Assembly: GCF_009882945.1 (NCBI RefSeq)
Contig: NZ_WTUY01000001.1
Coordinates: 46,620-110,619 of the forward strand
Reading direction: 5' to 3'
Length of the DNA: 64,000 bases
Source: Alcanivorax sp. DP30
Lineage (GTDB): Bacteria > Pseudomonadota > Gammaproteobacteria > Pseudomonadales > Alcanivoracaceae
Shown: positions 37,294-45,717 of the stretch, in pieces
Layout: each line of letters opens with the position of its first letter
How positions within the stretch are numbered: position 1 is the first letter of the stretch
Made by a program: the position numbers and the translations under genes
Notes under the pieces: model-generated
The model's database searches: none
Told to the model about the DNA's origin: nothing
What the model saw: the letters and a program-made list of their open reading frames with translations, nothing else

Positions 37294-40200
37294 ATGAATA
37301 ATCCAGTTAGGGTTTACCTGCTGATGTTGCTGGCGATAATTATGGCGCCTACAAAACTGTATGCAGATGATACCGAAATCTATTATTCCCAGGCGGCAGC
37401 GGACAACAACCAGAACAGACCTTCTGCCAATGTGATGGTTCTTCTGGATACGTCAGGGAGTATGCGCTGGTGTAAAGACTCTGTTTCGAATGTGGGTTGG
37501 TGTAGTGACGCGGATAATCGTCGCATCAACATGCTTGAAGATGCCATGCATGTACTCATTGATTCCGTCCCAGATGACGTGAAAATGGGGATTGGCCGTT
37601 TTCGCTCAGGCTCCTCTAACGCTGGTCATGTATTGATTCCCGTCACCGAGATCAACGCAAAAACAGAACGTGTTTTCAAAGACACTGTGTCTGCATTGAA
37701 TTCCGCAGGTGATGCAGCGAGTGGTTCTGGTGACCCAACCGGGGGGACTCCCACTGCGTCTGCCTATTGGGAGATGAGCCGATACATGGTCGGTGACCGT
37801 CCATACAAGGCGAATTACGGCAATGAATCTTCTGACGACACTACTAAATCGGTTTGCCTCGAATACAAGGAGACGGAAACCTGTGAGGATGTGCAGGAGT
37901 ATGACTGGGTAGCCTTGTCGAACGGAGAACAATGTTACACCGGCTATTGGAACTGCCGGCGCCAGTGCACCAGTTGGGGGTGGCGTTGGCCCGGCGGTTA
38001 CTATTGTCGCTCCTATCAGTATGAGGAGTATCAGCTTGTCGGAACTACAGAGCAGTGTGAGCTCACCACTTCATGTGTGAATGAAGCGCCTATTGTTGAC
38101 AGTAATGGAAGATACGTGTCGCCGATCAATTCGGCGAACGAATGTGAAACCAATCACCTTGTTATTTTCACAGACGGTGAGCCTAACGGCAGCAGTTGGC
38201 CGTCTCTCTGCAATGGCGCAAAAAACTCCTATGACTGTCAGGAAAGAATTTCCGATGATCTGTATAACGATGACAATATCGTTACTTACAATGTCGGCCT
38301 TCACATGGGGGACAATTTGTCCAATATGCAGGCTGTCTCCACAGATGGTGCCGACGGCACCTATACCGCATCAGATGCCGAATCTTTGGCGGGGGCTTTC
38401 CTGGAAATTTTCGATTTGATCGACAAGCGATCCCGCTCTATTGCTGCACCGGGTGTTGCGATCAACCAGATGAACCGTTTCCAGCACCTTGATCAGTTGT
38501 ACTATTCCATCTTTGAGCCCAGTGCAGGCAGCTACTGGGAAGGAAACCTCAAGCGCTACAAACTGGAAGATGGCGTCATCAAGGGACAGGATGGCAATAA
38601 TGCGGTGGACCCTGATACTGGTTATTTCAAAGAATTTTCACACAGCTACTGGAGTGAAAATATCGATGGGGATGACGCCAAGTTGGGTGGGGCGCGTGAA
38701 GAAGTCGCCAGCCGCACATTGTTCTATACAAATTCCGCAGGAAATACCAGCAAGCTGGATTGGGATGATCCGTCTTTGAGCAAAGAAGACGTAGGGCTGG
38801 ATGGGAATGCCCCTGATGAGAACTTTGACGCCCTCATGGACGAGCTGAAAACCATGTGGGGGGACCCGCTGCACAGTGTGCCTCTGATGGTTAACTATGG
38901 CGGCAATAGTGATAACAATGTTGTTTTTGTTTCCAACAATGGGGGCATGCTCCACGCGATTGATACGACAAATGGTGAGGAAAAGTTTGTCTTCATGCCC
39001 TATGAGTTCATCAGTAAGGCGAACCAGTACACCATCGAGCGCCAGGGGTTGAAGAATGGTAATGAACGCCAGACCTATGGCCTCGACGGCAGCTGGGTTG
39101 CCTGGCGACGCCCTGGGGATACTGCTGAAGCGGCTCCGGCTGATGTGTTTCTGTATGGTGGCATGCGTCGTGGTGGCCGTGATTACTACGCCCTGGATGT
39201 TGGTAACCTGAACAGCCCTTCGCTGAAGTGGAAGATTTCAGGTGGCAGTGGCGACTTTGATGATCTGGGGCAGACATGGTCCACACCAACGCTGACACAG
39301 ATACCCGTCGGAGATGATGTGTTGCCGGTATTGGTTTTTGGCGGCGGCTATGACCCCTCCGGCCATGACAGGAAACAAGGTGACTCGCGAAATAATGGCG
39401 ATTCCATGGGCAACGCAATTTACATTGTGAATGCTGAGACGGGGGATTTGGTTTGGTCGGCCAGCGATAGCGGTGCAGATACCAATAACAGCAATATGAA
39501 GTGGTCTGTGCCCGGTAGTATTTCTGTGGTCGACAAAGAGTTCGATGGTGTCGCCGACTTCCTGTACTTTGGTGATCTGGGCGGCCAGCTGTTCCGGGTT
39601 GATATCGATCAATCCGGTGACAAGGACATGAAAGTACATCGCCTGGCGTCACTGAGCGGCTCAGGAGCTTCCGGCAATCGCCGTTTCTATGAGGCTCCGG
39701 CTGTGGCGTATTTGAATGATGGTGGAACCAAAACATTGTTTGTGGCGGCTAGTTCGGGCTATCGGTCCCATCCGCTTGATGAAAATGTCACGGACGGAAT
39801 TTTCGTAGTCAAAGACAAGACAGCCCTTGCCGGTAATGGGGCAGCACCGAAGGATGTTTCCCTTGGAGATATGACGAACGTTAGTTCCGGCAAACCCGAA
39901 GACGACGCCATGGGCTGGTACTATTTCCTCGAGAAGGGTGAGAAATCGCTGGCTTCTCCTGTGATATTCAAAAATGTATTGCGGTTTACCACCTATGAAC
40001 CGAAGCAGGAAGCCGAAGAGGATAATGCTTGCGCCGTTACCTACGGGCAAGCCTACCTTCATACCGTTAGCCTGGACACTGCCGAAGCAGTTCCAATTAA
40101 TAATGACGGTACGGTACCAACAGATCGTCGTGAGCAGTTGGAACAGTCTACCCCGCCTCCCACGCCGGTATTGGTGACGGATGGCGAAGGCAACGTGAAT

Positions 40201-40314
40201 GTGGTCGTTGGTACTGAAGTGATTGGTGCGGAGGATCTGGGGTACGACCATCTTCGCAAGCGTCGTTGGTATCAGATGGATAAGACTCAGGCAAACGAGT
40301 TTAAGGCTAATTGA
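37294..40314 (+). CDS. pilY1: Type IV pilus tip adhesin PilY1
   Basis: 1006 residues. A signal peptide (about 1-24, ending TKLYA) leads to an N-terminal VWA-like region with a DTSGS metal site (about 52-56) and NHLVIFTDGEP (about 286-296). A Cys/Trp-rich insertion lies about residues 205-250. The C-terminal half is a beta-propeller like that of P. aeruginosa PilY1; it has a Ca2+-site-like DKEFDGVAD (747-755; DxDxDxxxD with Glu in the third place) next to YFGDLGGQLFRVD. PilY1 is carried at the pilus tip, aids extension and adhesion, and may act as a mechanosensor. Confidence 0.92.
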   Translation: MNNPVRVYLLMLLAIIMAPTKLYADDTEIYYSQAAADNNQNRPSANVMVLLDTSGSMRWCKDSVSNVGWCSDADNRRINMLEDAMHVLIDSVPDDVKMGIGRFRSGSSNAGHVLIPVTEINAKTERVFKDTVSALNSAGDAASGSGDPTGGTPTASAYWEMSRYMVGDRPYKANYGNESSDDTTKSVCLEYKETETCEDVQEYDWVALSNGEQCYTGYWNCRRQCTSWGWRWPGGYYCRSYQYEEYQLVGTTEQCELTTSCVNEAPIVDSNGRYVSPINSANECETNHLVIFTDGEPNGSSWPSLCNGAKNSYDCQERISDDLYNDDNIVTYNVGLHMGDNLSNMQAVSTDGADGTYTASDAESLAGAFLEIFDLIDKRSRSIAAPGVAINQMNRFQHLDQLYYSIFEPSAGSYWEGNLKRYKLEDGVIKGQDGNNAVDPDTGYFKEFSHSYWSENIDGDDAKLGGAREEVASRTLFYTNSAGNTSKLDWDDPSLSKEDVGLDGNAPDENFDALMDELKTMWGDPLHSVPLMVNYGGNSDNNVVFVSNNGGMLHAIDTTNGEEKFVFMPYEFISKANQYTIERQGLKNGNERQTYGLDGSWVAWRRPGDTAEAAPADVFLYGGMRRGGRDYYALDVGNLNSPSLKWKISGGSGDFDDLGQTWSTPTLTQIPVGDDVLPVLVFGGGYDPSGHDRKQGDSRNNGDSMGNAIYIVNAETGDLVWSASDSGADTNNSNMKWSVPGSISVVDKEFDGVADFLYFGDLGGQLFRVDIDQSGDKDMKVHRLASLSGSGASGNRRFYEAPAVAYLNDGGTKTLFVAASSGYRSHPLDENVTDGIFVVKDKTALAGNGAAPKDVSLGDMTNVSSGKPEDDAMGWYYFLEKGEKSLASPVIFKNVLRFTTYEPKQEAEEDNACAVTYGQAYLHTVSLDTAEAVPINNDGTVPTDRREQLEQSTPPPTPVLVTDGEGNVNVVVGTEVIGAEDLGYDHLRKRRWYQMDKTQANEFKAN

Positions 40315-40331
40315 TCCGGGATCGGTGCATT

Positions 40332-40751
40332 ATGCAGCATAAAATCAAGACCCGAGAGGGTGGCTTTTCCTTGATCGAGATTCTGGTGGTAGTAATGATA
40401 GTGTCCATACTGGGCGCTATCTCTTACCCCAGTTATGTTCAGTATGTTCAGAAGTCCCGTCAGTCGGATGCGCAGGCGGAGATGATGGCATTGGCCGGGG
40501 CGCTTGAGCGCTACCGGGCAAAGAACTTCTCTTACAATGGAGCGACTCTTTCCAGCTTGTCGCCAACTTTGGCGAACAGCGAGTTTTACTCTGTTGCCAT
40601 TTCCATACAAGGGGATGGTGATCAGCAGTATGAGATCAGTGCAACCCCCAAAGGGCTGATGGACGGGACCGAGATCATGAAGATTGACAGTGAAGGTCGG
40701 ACTTGCATGAAGAAATCCTCGTGTACAACTGATTCCGGTCCACACTGGTGA
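40332..40751 (+). CDS. pilE: Minor pilin PilE
   Basis: 139 residues from the ATG at 40332. The prepilin site EGGFSLIEILVVVMIVSILG (about 9-28) is canonical, followed by AISYPSYVQYVQKSRQSDAQAEM, the classical PilE helix. Two Cys near the C terminus (TCMKKSSC) can form the D-region disulfide. It ends the minor pilin operon; there is no PilY2 gene between pilY1 and pilE. It is convergent with fimT. Confidence 0.88.
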   Translation: MQHKIKTREGGFSLIEILVVVMIVSILGAISYPSYVQYVQKSRQSDAQAEMMALAGALERYRAKNFSYNGATLSSLSPTLANSEFYSVAISIQGDGDQQYEISATPKGLMDGTEIMKIDSEGRTCMKKSSCTTDSGPHW

Positions 40752-40764
40752 AAGGTTCTATTCG

Positions 40765-41286
40765 TTAACGACAGTCTTCTGGATCGGCTGTTTCTACCCT
40801 GGGGCGGCCGATCCAGTTCATGACAATCCTTCTCGCAGTGATCTTGTTGCATATATACAGGCTTCCATTCTGGAAGTGTGTTATTCCCCGATTGCCAAAT
40901 ATTAGTGCATTGCCGCGAAAGCGTTTCCAGGTAAGAGTGACTCCTTCAGGCAGACTGTAGTGTTCAGAAATTTCTGAGCGGGAAAGTTTTCCGTCGCCAT
41001 TTTGGTCGTGGCCAGCCCAAAGGGTACGGGTTATTTCAAATCTTGAGCATCCGTGATCTCCGTCGCAAATCATCTGACTTCCCTCGGATATGGCATTCGC
41101 TCTGGCGCTCCTGAGAAGGGCGTGAATATTGGATGTCGCTGTTGTTACGCGATAACGCGAGATGACGCTGCTCCATGTGTGACTGGCAATTGCAGAAAGC
41201 ATGGCCAGTAATAGGGTCATTAGCATGAGATCAATCAGTGTAAAACCTTTCTGGCGTGATGCTTTTGGGGCGGGTATTGGTTTCAT
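40765..41286 (-). CDS. fimT: FimT-type pseudopilin, probable DNA-uptake pilin
   Basis: 173 residues. The prepilin site QKGFTLIDLMLMTLLLAMLS (about 12-31) has Asp in place of the usual Glu+5. A GspH-like head follows, with HDQNGDGKLSRSE (93-105), a canonical EF-hand-like Ca2+ loop, and NWIGRPRVETADP at the C terminus. The GRxR motif in that place is the DNA-binding signature I recall from FimT proteins of naturally transformable bacteria. The gene is on the opposite strand to fimU-pilE. Its Shine-Dalgarno lies in a hairpin. A role in DNA uptake is inferred. Confidence 0.82.
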   Translation of the reverse strand: MKPIPAPKASRQKGFTLIDLMLMTLLLAMLSAIASHTWSSVISRYRVTTATSNIHALLRSARANAISEGSQMICDGDHGCSRFEITRTLWAGHDQNGDGKLSRSEISEHYSLPEGVTLTWKRFRGNALIFGNRGITHFQNGSLYICNKITARRIVMNWIGRPRVETADPEDCR

Positions 41287-41292
41287 TTGATG

Positions 41293-41312
41293 CTCCGATT
41301 CTCTAATCGGAG
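41293..41312 (-). promoter_or_regulatory. Hairpin over the fimT ribosome-binding site
   Basis: On the fimT mRNA strand CTCCGATT-agag-AATCGGAG forms a perfect 8-bp stem. The GGAG of its 3' arm, 6 bases before the ATG, is the only Shine-Dalgarno, so translation should be occluded unless the stem opens. The same symmetric sequence could instead be a protein operator. Confidence 0.5.
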
Positions 41313-41384
41313 ACTAATTCGAAATCAGTTCGGGGGTTGTGCTAATGTTGCTTTCCTTTGTGTAAGTCTTTTCCGGTAATGCTC

Positions 41385-42488
41385 ATGTCAGATGTGCTTG
41401 TTGTAGGTGGAGGGATTGTCGGGCTGCTGAGTGCGCTTGAGCTTACACAGCGTCAGAGATCGGTGGTGGTGATTGATGCTCCCGATGCTTTTCCGCCTGC
41501 CTCCTGGGCAGGAGGTGGGATTCTTACGCCGTTGTTCTCCTGGCGATATAGTGATGCGATGACGCGTCTTGCTGTTGATGCACTCCCCCGTTTTGAGCGC
41601 CTGCTGAAGAGACTCGATCCCTGTGGTGATTCTTCACGAACACTGCTGAACCGGGGTGGCGTCTGGGTGTCTGCCAGGGAAAAAGAGATCGATGAAGCCT
41701 TGGCATGGGCCGAACGCTGGCAGGTTGCTGCAGAGCGACGTTCGGCAGGATCCCTGATGACCGATTTTAATGCCGAAGCCGGTGTCTTTTTTCCTGCACA
41801 AGGGAATATCAGAAACCCCGGGTTGCTGAAATTGTTGCGGCATGAACTACAGCGGAGAGGCGTGCGGTTTGAGTTCGCCCATGTTGTTGATGTTCAGCGT
41901 TGTTCAAAGGGGGTGCAGGTTTGTGCCAAGGACGGCCGTCGCTGGTTATCGAGCCAGGTATTATTGAGCTCTGGTGTGGGTATGCAATCATTGCTCGAGA
42001 AGCTGGGAGTGAGTTTGCCCTTGTTTCCCGCGAAGGGAGAGATGCTGCTGTACAAGTTGGAGCCGGGGCAGGTGCCAGCGGTAATGTTGACCGAAGAAGG
42101 CTACCTGATACCGCGAAATGATGGCGCTGTGTTGGTGGGATCAACTTTGAGAAAAGGGGATGCATCGTTTTATCCCACGGTGCAGGGGCGATATCGGCTT
42201 GAGGCAATTGCAAAAGCGTTGTGGCCGTCGCTATCCAGATACAAGCCCAGCTTTCACTGGGCGGGTGTTCGTCCCGGTTGTGAAAGGGATTTTCCTTTTC
42301 TTGGCCCGTTGCCTGGGTTGCAGGGCGTGTTTGCTGCGGCAGGGCACTATCGCAACGGTCTTGTTTCGGCACCTGCCAGTGCCGAGCTCCTTGCCCAGAT
42401 GATGTGTGGTGATGTCCCGTTTACTGATCCTGATGTTTATTCTGTGCCGGCGTCATCCCGGTCCAACTCCAGTTTTTTCAATCGATAG
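41385..42488 (+). CDS. thiO: Glycine oxidase ThiO
   Basis: 367 residues from the ATG at 41385 (an ATG at 41379 is equally possible; neither has a strong Shine-Dalgarno). FAD motif DVLVVGGGIVGLLSALEL (about 3-20) and a FAD-dependent D-amino-acid oxidase fold with GGGILTPLFSWRY and C-terminal HWAGVRPGCERD and AAGHYRNGL. It makes iminoglycine for the thiazole part of thiamine. Its 3' end overlaps the end of pilR by 52 bases on the other strand. Confidence 0.88.
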   Translation: MSDVLVVGGGIVGLLSALELTQRQRSVVVIDAPDAFPPASWAGGGILTPLFSWRYSDAMTRLAVDALPRFERLLKRLDPCGDSSRTLLNRGGVWVSAREKEIDEALAWAERWQVAAERRSAGSLMTDFNAEAGVFFPAQGNIRNPGLLKLLRHELQRRGVRFEFAHVVDVQRCSKGVQVCAKDGRRWLSSQVLLSSGVGMQSLLEKLGVSLPLFPAKGEMLLYKLEPGQVPAVMLTEEGYLIPRNDGAVLVGSTLRKGDASFYPTVQGRYRLEAIAKALWPSLSRYKPSFHWAGVRPGCERDFPFLGPLPGLQGVFAAAGHYRNGLVSAPASAELLAQMMCGDVPFTDPDVYSVPASSRSNSSFFNR

Positions 42489-43828
42489 CGAAGAGAGCGG
42501 AAGGTCATCCCCAGTTTCTTCGCCGCCGCAGTTCGATTCCAGTGCGTGGCGTCCAGGGCTTTGAGAATTTCCTGGCGCTCGATATCCTGAAGAAACTCTT
42601 CCAGAGGTTGCCCTGGATCTCGCTCAGGAGAAGCGGGAGGGCTGCCTTCATAATGACTGTTTGCAGCGAGAGCCTGGCTGGACTGGCCCTGTAAATGCAG
42701 GTTTTCGGTTTCGATGACCATGCCGTCGCACAGGGTCATTGCGCGCTCCAGTGTGTTTTCCAGCTCGCGAACGTTGCCTGGGAACGGATATTCACACAGG
42801 GCCTTCATGGCCTGGCCACTGACTTTGGGTGTGGTGGTATCCCATGCCTGACTAAGACGCTGGAGAATGTGGTCGACTAGGGCAGGGATATCTTCCTTCC
42901 GTTCACGAAGCGGCGGCACATGCGCTTCAATGACATTCAATCGATAAAATAGATCCTGACGGAAGCGACCTTCAGCCATTTCATGGGTCAGATTCTTGTG
43001 GGTGGCGCAGAGGATGCGAAGGTTGACCTGAAATTCTCTGGCTTCGCCCACCGGGCGGACACTTTTCTCCTGAATGGCACGGAGCAGTTTTACCTGCATA
43101 TGCAACGGCAGGTCTGCTACCTCATCCAGAAACAGGGTGCCGCCGTCAGCTTCACGGAAAAGGCCTTTTCGGTCTTCCACCGCGCCGGTAAATGCGCCTT
43201 TACGATGGCCGAAGAATTCACTTTCCATCAGTTCGGAAGGAATTGCGCCACAGTTCACAGCGACAAAGGGTTTCTCCCGTCGCGGACCCAGGTTGTGGAT
43301 CAGACGGGCGATACGCTCTTTGCCGCTTCCGGACTCCCCGCTGATATAAATAGGGGCCTGGCTACGCGACAGCTTTCTGACCTGGGCCTTCAGGGCCTGC
43401 ATGGCTGGCGCTTCACCAATCAGGTTGTCTTCTTCTTCCTGATGTTCTTCCACATGGCTGATATCAAGCCCGTCTTCAATTAACTGGCGCAGCCGGTCCA
43501 GTGCGACCGGTTTGGAAATGAAATCGTAGGCGCCAAGTTTCATGGCTTCGGTGGCAGTCTCCATGTTGCCGTAGGCGGTAATGACTGCTGTAGGCATTTC
43601 CGGGCAGTGCTGCGAGATATGCTGCAACAGTTCCAGTCCGGTGCCATCGCCCAGGTTCATGTCGGTGAGACAAAGATCGAAATGGCCTGAGTTCAGTTTG
43701 TCCCTGGCTGCCCCCAGGGATTCCGCTGCCGTGGCCTTGAGTTTCATGCGACCAAGGGTAATAACCAGCAGTTCACGCAGGTCGGCTTCGTCATCCACAA
43801 CCAGAACATGGGGGGTATCTGCACTCAT
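42437..43828 (-). CDS. pilR: Sigma-54-dependent response regulator PilR
   Basis: 463 residues from the ATG at 43828. Receiver domain with phospho-acceptor Asp 56 (CLTDMNLGDG), sigma-54 AAA+ domain with Walker A GESGSGKE, the GAFTGA loop (RKGAFTGAVEDR) and R-finger region, and a C-terminal Fis-type HTH (NRTAAAKKLGMTFRSLRYRLKK). PilR activates transcription of the major pilin gene pilA through sigma-54; pilA is not in this window. It lies 12 bases after pilS. Confidence 0.94.
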   Translation of the reverse strand: MSADTPHVLVVDDEADLRELLVITLGRMKLKATAAESLGAARDKLNSGHFDLCLTDMNLGDGTGLELLQHISQHCPEMPTAVITAYGNMETATEAMKLGAYDFISKPVALDRLRQLIEDGLDISHVEEHQEEEDNLIGEAPAMQALKAQVRKLSRSQAPIYISGESGSGKERIARLIHNLGPRREKPFVAVNCGAIPSELMESEFFGHRKGAFTGAVEDRKGLFREADGGTLFLDEVADLPLHMQVKLLRAIQEKSVRPVGEAREFQVNLRILCATHKNLTHEMAEGRFRQDLFYRLNVIEAHVPPLRERKEDIPALVDHILQRLSQAWDTTTPKVSGQAMKALCEYPFPGNVRELENTLERAMTLCDGMVIETENLHLQGQSSQALAANSHYEGSPPASPERDPGQPLEEFLQDIERQEILKALDATHWNRTAAAKKLGMTFRSLRYRLKKLELDRDDAGTE

Positions 43829-43840
43829 ATTCAAACTCTG

Positions 43841-45394
43841 TTATTGAAATTGCCGGTGCGGGTGGGCAAAGGTTATCACAAAGCTGGCGCCTGTCCCGGT
43901 GTCTTCCAGATCCAGTGTGGCCTGGTTGGCCTGACACAGCTCTCGGCACAGGTAGAGGCCCAGCCCATTACCATCGGGGGCAGTGGTATAGAAGGGCTCG
44001 AACAGGTGTCGAGCGGCTTCTTCACTGATGCCTTTGCCATTGTCACGTATGCGCAGCCAGGGTAGCCCGGTCCGGTCATGGTTGCCGCAACTAAGAGAAA
44101 CTTTTATGCCTTCACCGCCATGCCTGAGAGCATTGGCGATCAGATTGTCCAGTATCCGCGTCAGCTGGTTTGGGTCAAAGCGTACCTCTACATCCTGGCC
44201 ACAGGTCAGCTCAATGGGCGTGTTGTCGCTTTTCATGTTCCAGTTGTCTCGCACGGGATGTAGCACCGAAGAAAGTACAAACCGCTCAGCATTGCCTTTG
44301 CCCCGTCGGGACAGGTCCAGCACATCGTGAATGATGCCATTCACGCGGGTGACATGATTGCGAATGATGGAAAGCAGGTGCTGGTCTTCCTCGGAGGGTT
44401 CCCCGTCCAGTAAAAGGTCGGTGGCGTGGTTGATGGCACTCAGCGGGTTGCGAATCTCATGAGCGAGGGTAGCTGACAGTCGTCCCAGAGAGGCCAGGTT
44501 CAGCTGCTGGGCTTCCTGGGCCACTCGTGAGGTGTCTTCAAGAAAGAGCAGGGTGAGATTTTCGTGGCCGGTATCGAGTTTGGCGAAACGCGGGCTCAGA
44601 TTGGGGCTTTGTTCCGAGACCTTCAGGATCGCCAGCGGCAGCATGGGGTTGTCCAGCCAGCGCTCATGGCGGCTGATCAAACCCTGCGGCAAGCGCTTGC
44701 CCAGCATGGGGGCATCGAACAGGTTGTTGGCGGATTGGTTGGACATGAGGATCTGGTTCTGGTCATCGAACACCATTACCCCGGTGCGCATACGCTGAAC
44801 AATCTGTTGATTTAGCGCCTCCAGTCGCTCGATGGCAACACGCTGTCGGCGCGCAATCTGTTCACTGTGTTCAAGGCGTTGGGCAATTTGCTGGATGATC
44901 AGAGACACCATGAAGAAGGCAATGCCCAGCAATCCCGATTCGGTGAGAAGAAACGGCGAGTCGAACTGTTCCTGAATGGAGAAATAAAACTGCTCAAACA
45001 TGGCTGACAGCGTGGCCAGGGCAGCAATAAGAAAGCCCAGACGCCCACGTAGCAGGATATTGCCCGCTGCCACCGTCACCAGGAGCAGCACGGCCAGCCC
45101 CCCTTCAAGCCCGCCATTGGCATGTACCACCAGGGTCAGCATGATCAGATCGCTAATCAGGGCGGTGGGCTGAGCCCATCCCGGAAATGCCCGGCGGTGA
45201 CGACGAAAATCCAGGGTGGTGGAGGCCAGTGTCAGGCCCAGATACACAAACAGCGCTGTCTGGAACAGATCCGGAGAGTGTTTGCCAATCAATGGGGCAT
45301 CAGGCGCAAAGTGCAGGAACAGCAGGGCGCAGGCAATGGCTATTCGATAGACGTTATAGATGCGGGCCGGTGTCCAGCCCTGGCTGCTACTCAT
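43841..45394 (-). CDS. pilS: Sensor histidine kinase PilS
   Basis: 517 residues from the ATG at 45394. Six hydrophobic segments (about 10-185) anchor it in the inner membrane, then a PAS-like linker (MRTGVMVFDDQNQILMSN), HisKA with His 312 (ATLAHEIRNPLSAI) and an ATPase domain (DNGKGI, DGNGLGLYL). It phosphorylates PilR in response to pilin levels. Its start overlaps the preceding small gene by 8 bases. Confidence 0.93.
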   Translation of the reverse strand: MSSSQGWTPARIYNVYRIAIACALLFLHFAPDAPLIGKHSPDLFQTALFVYLGLTLASTTLDFRRHRRAFPGWAQPTALISDLIMLTLVVHANGGLEGGLAVLLLVTVAAGNILLRGRLGFLIAALATLSAMFEQFYFSIQEQFDSPFLLTESGLLGIAFFMVSLIIQQIAQRLEHSEQIARRQRVAIERLEALNQQIVQRMRTGVMVFDDQNQILMSNQSANNLFDAPMLGKRLPQGLISRHERWLDNPMLPLAILKVSEQSPNLSPRFAKLDTGHENLTLLFLEDTSRVAQEAQQLNLASLGRLSATLAHEIRNPLSAINHATDLLLDGEPSEEDQHLLSIIRNHVTRVNGIIHDVLDLSRRGKGNAERFVLSSVLHPVRDNWNMKSDNTPIELTCGQDVEVRFDPNQLTRILDNLIANALRHGGEGIKVSLSCGNHDRTGLPWLRIRDNGKGISEEAARHLFEPFYTTAPDGNGLGLYLCRELCQANQATLDLEDTGTGASFVITFAHPHRQFQ

Positions 45395-45626
45395 GATGCT
45401 CCAGATACAGACGTTGGTGTTCCTGGCTGCAGAAATGCTTGCCGTTATGACTGAAGGCTTCGTGATCGGGCACGTGCACGCCGCACTGGGCACATTTGCG
45501 CATCAGTTCGTTCTGCTGCTTCGGGGCGGGTCTGTCAGCCTGCCGGGGCGAGGAAAGCAGGTTCTTCACCACCCGCCAGGCGATGTAAATCAGTGCTGCA
45601 ATGATCAGCAGACGAATGAGCCCCAT
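45387..45626 (-). CDS. PP0621-type small membrane protein
   Basis: 79 residues from the ATG at 45626, with GGGAG upstream on the minus strand. One N-terminal helix (LIRLLIIAALIYIAWRVV), a basic linker, then a cysteine motif CAQCGVHVP...HFCSQEHQRLYL. This matches a small family always found beside pilS in Pseudomonas and relatives. Its role is unknown; the CxxC and CxxxH could bind zinc. Its stop overlaps the pilS start. Confidence 0.82.
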   Translation of the reverse strand: MGLIRLLIIAALIYIAWRVVKNLLSSPRQADRPAPKQQNELMRKCAQCGVHVPDHEAFSHNGKHFCSQEHQRLYLEHHE

Positions 45627-45717
45627 TGTTTTCTCCCTGTTTTGTGCATCCTGATGCATTCATGGATCGCGGACTAAAGAGTACAATCAGCGCTCATTTC
45701 ATGAAAGGCCGGTCGAG

